A stretch of 64,000 nt of DNA, taken from NCBI GenBank assembly GCA_037893225.1, contig JAZGUH010000103.1, forward strand, positions 2,728,001 through 2,792,000, read 5' to 3'. The translations under genes and the position numbers were made by a program. The notes beneath the pieces are model-generated. The model did not search any database and was not told the origin of the DNA. It was given only the letters and a program-made list of their open reading frames with translations. Below, piece after piece: positions 61,401 through 64,000 of this stretch (positions are counted from its first letter, which is position 1; each line of letters begins with the position of its first letter). The DNA is from Hippasteria phrygiana (lineage: Eukaryota > Echinodermata > Asteroidea > Valvatida > Goniasteridae).

Positions 61401-64000
61401 GCATTGTGGCTGCTTAACGTTTGCCAAATTTTCAGATGAACGCCTCTCCTTTCCCTGTTCATAATTGAATGGTATATTGACCAAATCCAGTCATTTTTAC
61501 ACGTATGGGTAGCTTAGATATAGCGCAACAATTGCAGACCATCGTCAGCTTCACAGCGTTAGAACTCTTCGAGAAAATTCAAACCTCGCAACAAATTTCT
61601 TCCCGTGAACTCTGTGTGCGTTCTCCCGTTTACTGCATTGTGGCTGCTTAACGTTTGCCAAATTTTCAGATGAACGCCCCTCCTTTCCCTGTTCATAATT
61701 GAATGGTATATTGACCAAATCCAGTCATTTTTACACGTATGGGTAGCTTAGATATAGCGCAACAATTGCAGACCATCGCCAGCTTCACAGCGTTAGAACT
61801 CTTCGAGAAAATTCAAACCTCGCAACACATTTCTTCCTGTGAACCCTGTGTGCGTTCTCCCGTTTACTGCATTGTGACTGCTTAACGTTTGCCAAATTTT
61901 CAGATGAACGCCCCTCCTTTCCCTGTTCATAATTGAATAGTATATTGACCAAATCCAGTCATTTTTACACGTATGGGTAGCTTAGATCTAGCGCAACAAT
62001 TTCAGACCATCGCCAGCTTCACAGCGTTAGAACTCTTCGAGAAAATTCAAACCTCGCAACTAATTTCTTTCTGTGAACTCTGTGTGCGTTCTTCCGTTTA
62101 CTGTATTGTAACTGCTTAACGTTTGCCACATTTTCAGATGAACGCCCCTCCTTTCCCTGTTCATAATTGAATGGGATATTGACCAAATCCAGCAATTTTC
62201 ACACGTATGGGTAGCTTAGATCTAGCGCAACAATTTGAGACCATCGCCAGCTTTACAGCGTTAGAACTCTTCGAGAAAATTTAAACCTCGCAACTAATTT
62301 CTTTCTGTGAACTCTGTGTGCGTTCTCCCGTTTACTGCATTGTGGCTGCTTAACGTTTGCCAAATTTTCAGATGAACGCCTCTCCTTTCCCTGTTCATAA
62401 TTGAATGGTATATTGACCAAATCCAGTCATTTTTACACGTATGGGTAGCTTAGATATAGCGCAACAATTGCAGACCATCGTCAGCTTCACAGCGTTAGAA
62501 CTCTTCGAGAAAATTCAAACCTCGCAACAAATTTCTTCCCGTGAACTCTGTGTGCGTTCTCCCGTTTACTGCATTGTGGCTGCTTAACGTTTGCCAAATT
62601 TTCAGATGAACGCCCCTCCTTTCCCTGTTCATAATTGAATGGTATATTGACCAAATCCAGTCATTTTTACACGTATGGGTAGCTTAGATCTAGCGCAACA
62701 ATTTCACACCATCGTCAGCTTCACAGCGTTAGAACTCTTCGAGAAAATTCAAACCTCGCAACAAATTTCTTCCCGTGAACTCTGTGTGCGTTCTCCCGTT
62801 TACTGCATTGTGGCTGCTTAACGTTTGCCAAATTTTCAGATGAACGCCCCTCCTTTCCCTGTTCATAATTGAATGGTATATTGACCAAATCCAGTCATTT
62901 TTACACGTATGGGTAGCTTAGATCTAGCGCAACAATTTCAGACCATCGCCAGCTTCACAGCGTTAGAACTCTTCGAGAAAATTCAAACCTCGCAACTAAT
63001 TTCTTTCTGTGAACTCTGTGTGCGTTCTTCCGTTTACTGTATTGTAACTGCTTAACGTTTGCCACATTTTCAGATGAACGCCCCTCCTTTCCCTGTTCAT
63101 AATTGAATGGGATATTGACCAAATCCAGCAATTTTCACACGTATGGGTAGCTTAGATAAAGCGCAACAATTTGAGACCATCGCCAGCTTCACAGCGTTAG
63201 AACTCTTCGAGAAAATTCAAACCTCGCAACAAATTTCTTCCCGTGAACTCTGTGTGCGTTCTCCCGTTTACTGCATTGTGGCTGCTTAACGTTTGCCAAA
63301 TTATCAGATGAACGCCCCTCCTTTCCCTGTTCATAATTGAATGGTATATTGACCAAATCCAGTAATTTTTACACGTATGGGTAGCTTAGATATAGCGCAA
63401 CAATTTCAGACCATCGCCAGCTTCACAGCGTTAGAACTCTTCGAGAAAAATCAAACCTCGCATCAAATTTCTTCCTGTGAACTCTGTGTGCGTTCTTCCG
63501 TTTACTGCATTGTGGCTGCTTAACGTTTGTCACATTTTCAGATGAACGCCCCTCCTTTCCCTGTTCATAATTGAATGGGATATTGACCAAATCCAGTAAT
63601 TTTCACACGTATGGGTAGCTTAGATCTAGCGCAACAATTTGAGACCATCGCCAGCTTTACAGCGTTAGAACTCTTCGAGAAAATTTAAACCTCGCAACTA
63701 ATTTCTTTCTGTGAACTCTGTGTGCGTTCTCCCGTTTACTGCATTGTGGCTGCTTAACGTTTGCCAAATTTTCAGATGAACGCCTCTCCTTTCCCTGTTC
63801 ATAATTGAATGGTATATTGACCAAATCCAGTCATTTTTACACGTATGGGTAGCTTAGATCTAGCGCAACAATTTCACACCATCGCCAGCTTCACAGCGTT
63901 AGAACTCTTCGAGAAAATTCAAACCTCACAACACATTTCTTCCTGTGAACCCTGTGTGCGTTCTCCCGTTTACTGCATTGTGACTGCTTAACGTTTGCCA
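58427..64000 (+). repeat. HOR unit R4-IV, partial copy of R4-III
   Basis: It repeats R4-III at exactly 6084 bp from 58661 to the window end: 23 full monomers and 192 bp of the 24th. By eye only two substitutions stand out: C at 60305 against T at 54221 (GGTACATTG), and A at 62454 where R4-III has T at 56370. The first monomer (58427) is not a plain F. It has CGTATGGG and GATATAG with the F-type CATAGCGTGA and CAATTTATTTTCC, so it marks the junction. The array continues past the right edge. Confidence 0.92.

Larger units (their letters stand above)
1..64000 (+). repeat. Satellite DNA array, 234 bp monomer, 273 full copies
   Basis: The sequence repeats every 234 bp from end to end in one orientation. 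The landmark ATGGTATATTGACC or a one-base variant recurs at 71, 305, 539 and so on to 63809. Most monomers are exactly 234 bp; the exceptions are listed separately (201, 218, 220, 233 and 235 bp). No unique sequence, mobile element or inversion interrupts the array. One monomer (71-304) counted by hand has 60 C, 41 G and 11 CpG. A satellite of this size and uniformity is typical of eukaryotic centromeric or other constitutive heterochromatin. That location is an inference, because no flanking chromosome sequence is visible. I do not recognise the family and cannot assign a species. Confidence 0.98.

Noticed and set aside
1..64000. CRISPR array
   Set aside because: The unit is 234 bp of continuous homologous sequence with no short repeat separated by unique spacers.
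1..64000. Tandem gene cluster such as rDNA, 5S, histone or tRNA genes
   Set aside because: No rRNA, tRNA or histone-like sequence, and no internal A/B or C box pattern that I recognise. Every frame is stopped within each 234 bp unit in most monomers.
1..64000. Transposable element or its terminal repeats
   Set aside because: I saw no inverted terminal repeats, target-site duplications, poly-A tail or transposase or reverse transcriptase coding text. All sequence is accounted for by the monomer.

Overview
The whole 64 kb window is one uninterrupted satellite DNA array. A monomer of 234 bp is repeated head to tail on one strand: 273 complete monomers, a 70 bp partial unit at the left edge and a 192 bp partial unit at the right edge. 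I see no gene, RNA gene, transposable element, inversion, CRISPR array or unique spacer. The window should be read as eukaryotic heterochromatin (centromeric, pericentromeric or subtelomeric). I cannot name the species. One monomer counted by hand is about 43% G+C, and its CpG observed/expected ratio is close to 1, so CpG is not depleted as it usually is in vertebrate bulk DNA.

Monomer position 1 is taken as the A of ATGGTATATTGACC. About 20 variable positions sort the monomers into families, named here A1, A2, Ah, B, B2, C, C2, D, E, F, G, H, I, J, K1, K2, K3 and X, plus F0, C3, M, N, O, P and Q, which are found mainly or only at the left. Read as a string of families, the array resolves into higher-order repeats (HORs).

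Layout. R1 (71-6007): a diverged 12-mer of 2743 bp and a related 14-mer of 3194 bp, rich in small deletions. R2 (6008-13728): a 17-mer of 3977 bp and a 16-mer of 3744 bp. Bridge (13729-14664): four monomers, one of them hybrid. R3 (14665-30578): two nearly identical 34-mers of 7957 bp each, internally built from 8-mer and 5-mer repeats, followed by two monomers of a third copy (30579-31046). R4 (31047-64000): four related HOR units of 54, 37, 26 and at least 23.8 monomers. They start with the same monomer order and differ by whole-monomer insertions and deletions.

Nothing here works together as genes. The pattern fits repeated in-register unequal exchange or replication-based amplification, with local gene-conversion-like patches. 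Short open frames of 60-116 codons occur on both strands, but each is explained by one or two substitutions that remove a stop codon in a 234 bp unit (78 codons, so frame is kept between monomers). I do not call them genes. All family assignments and identities are by eye. A computed alignment would refine them, and long-read coverage is needed to exclude assembly artefacts in the near-identical duplications.
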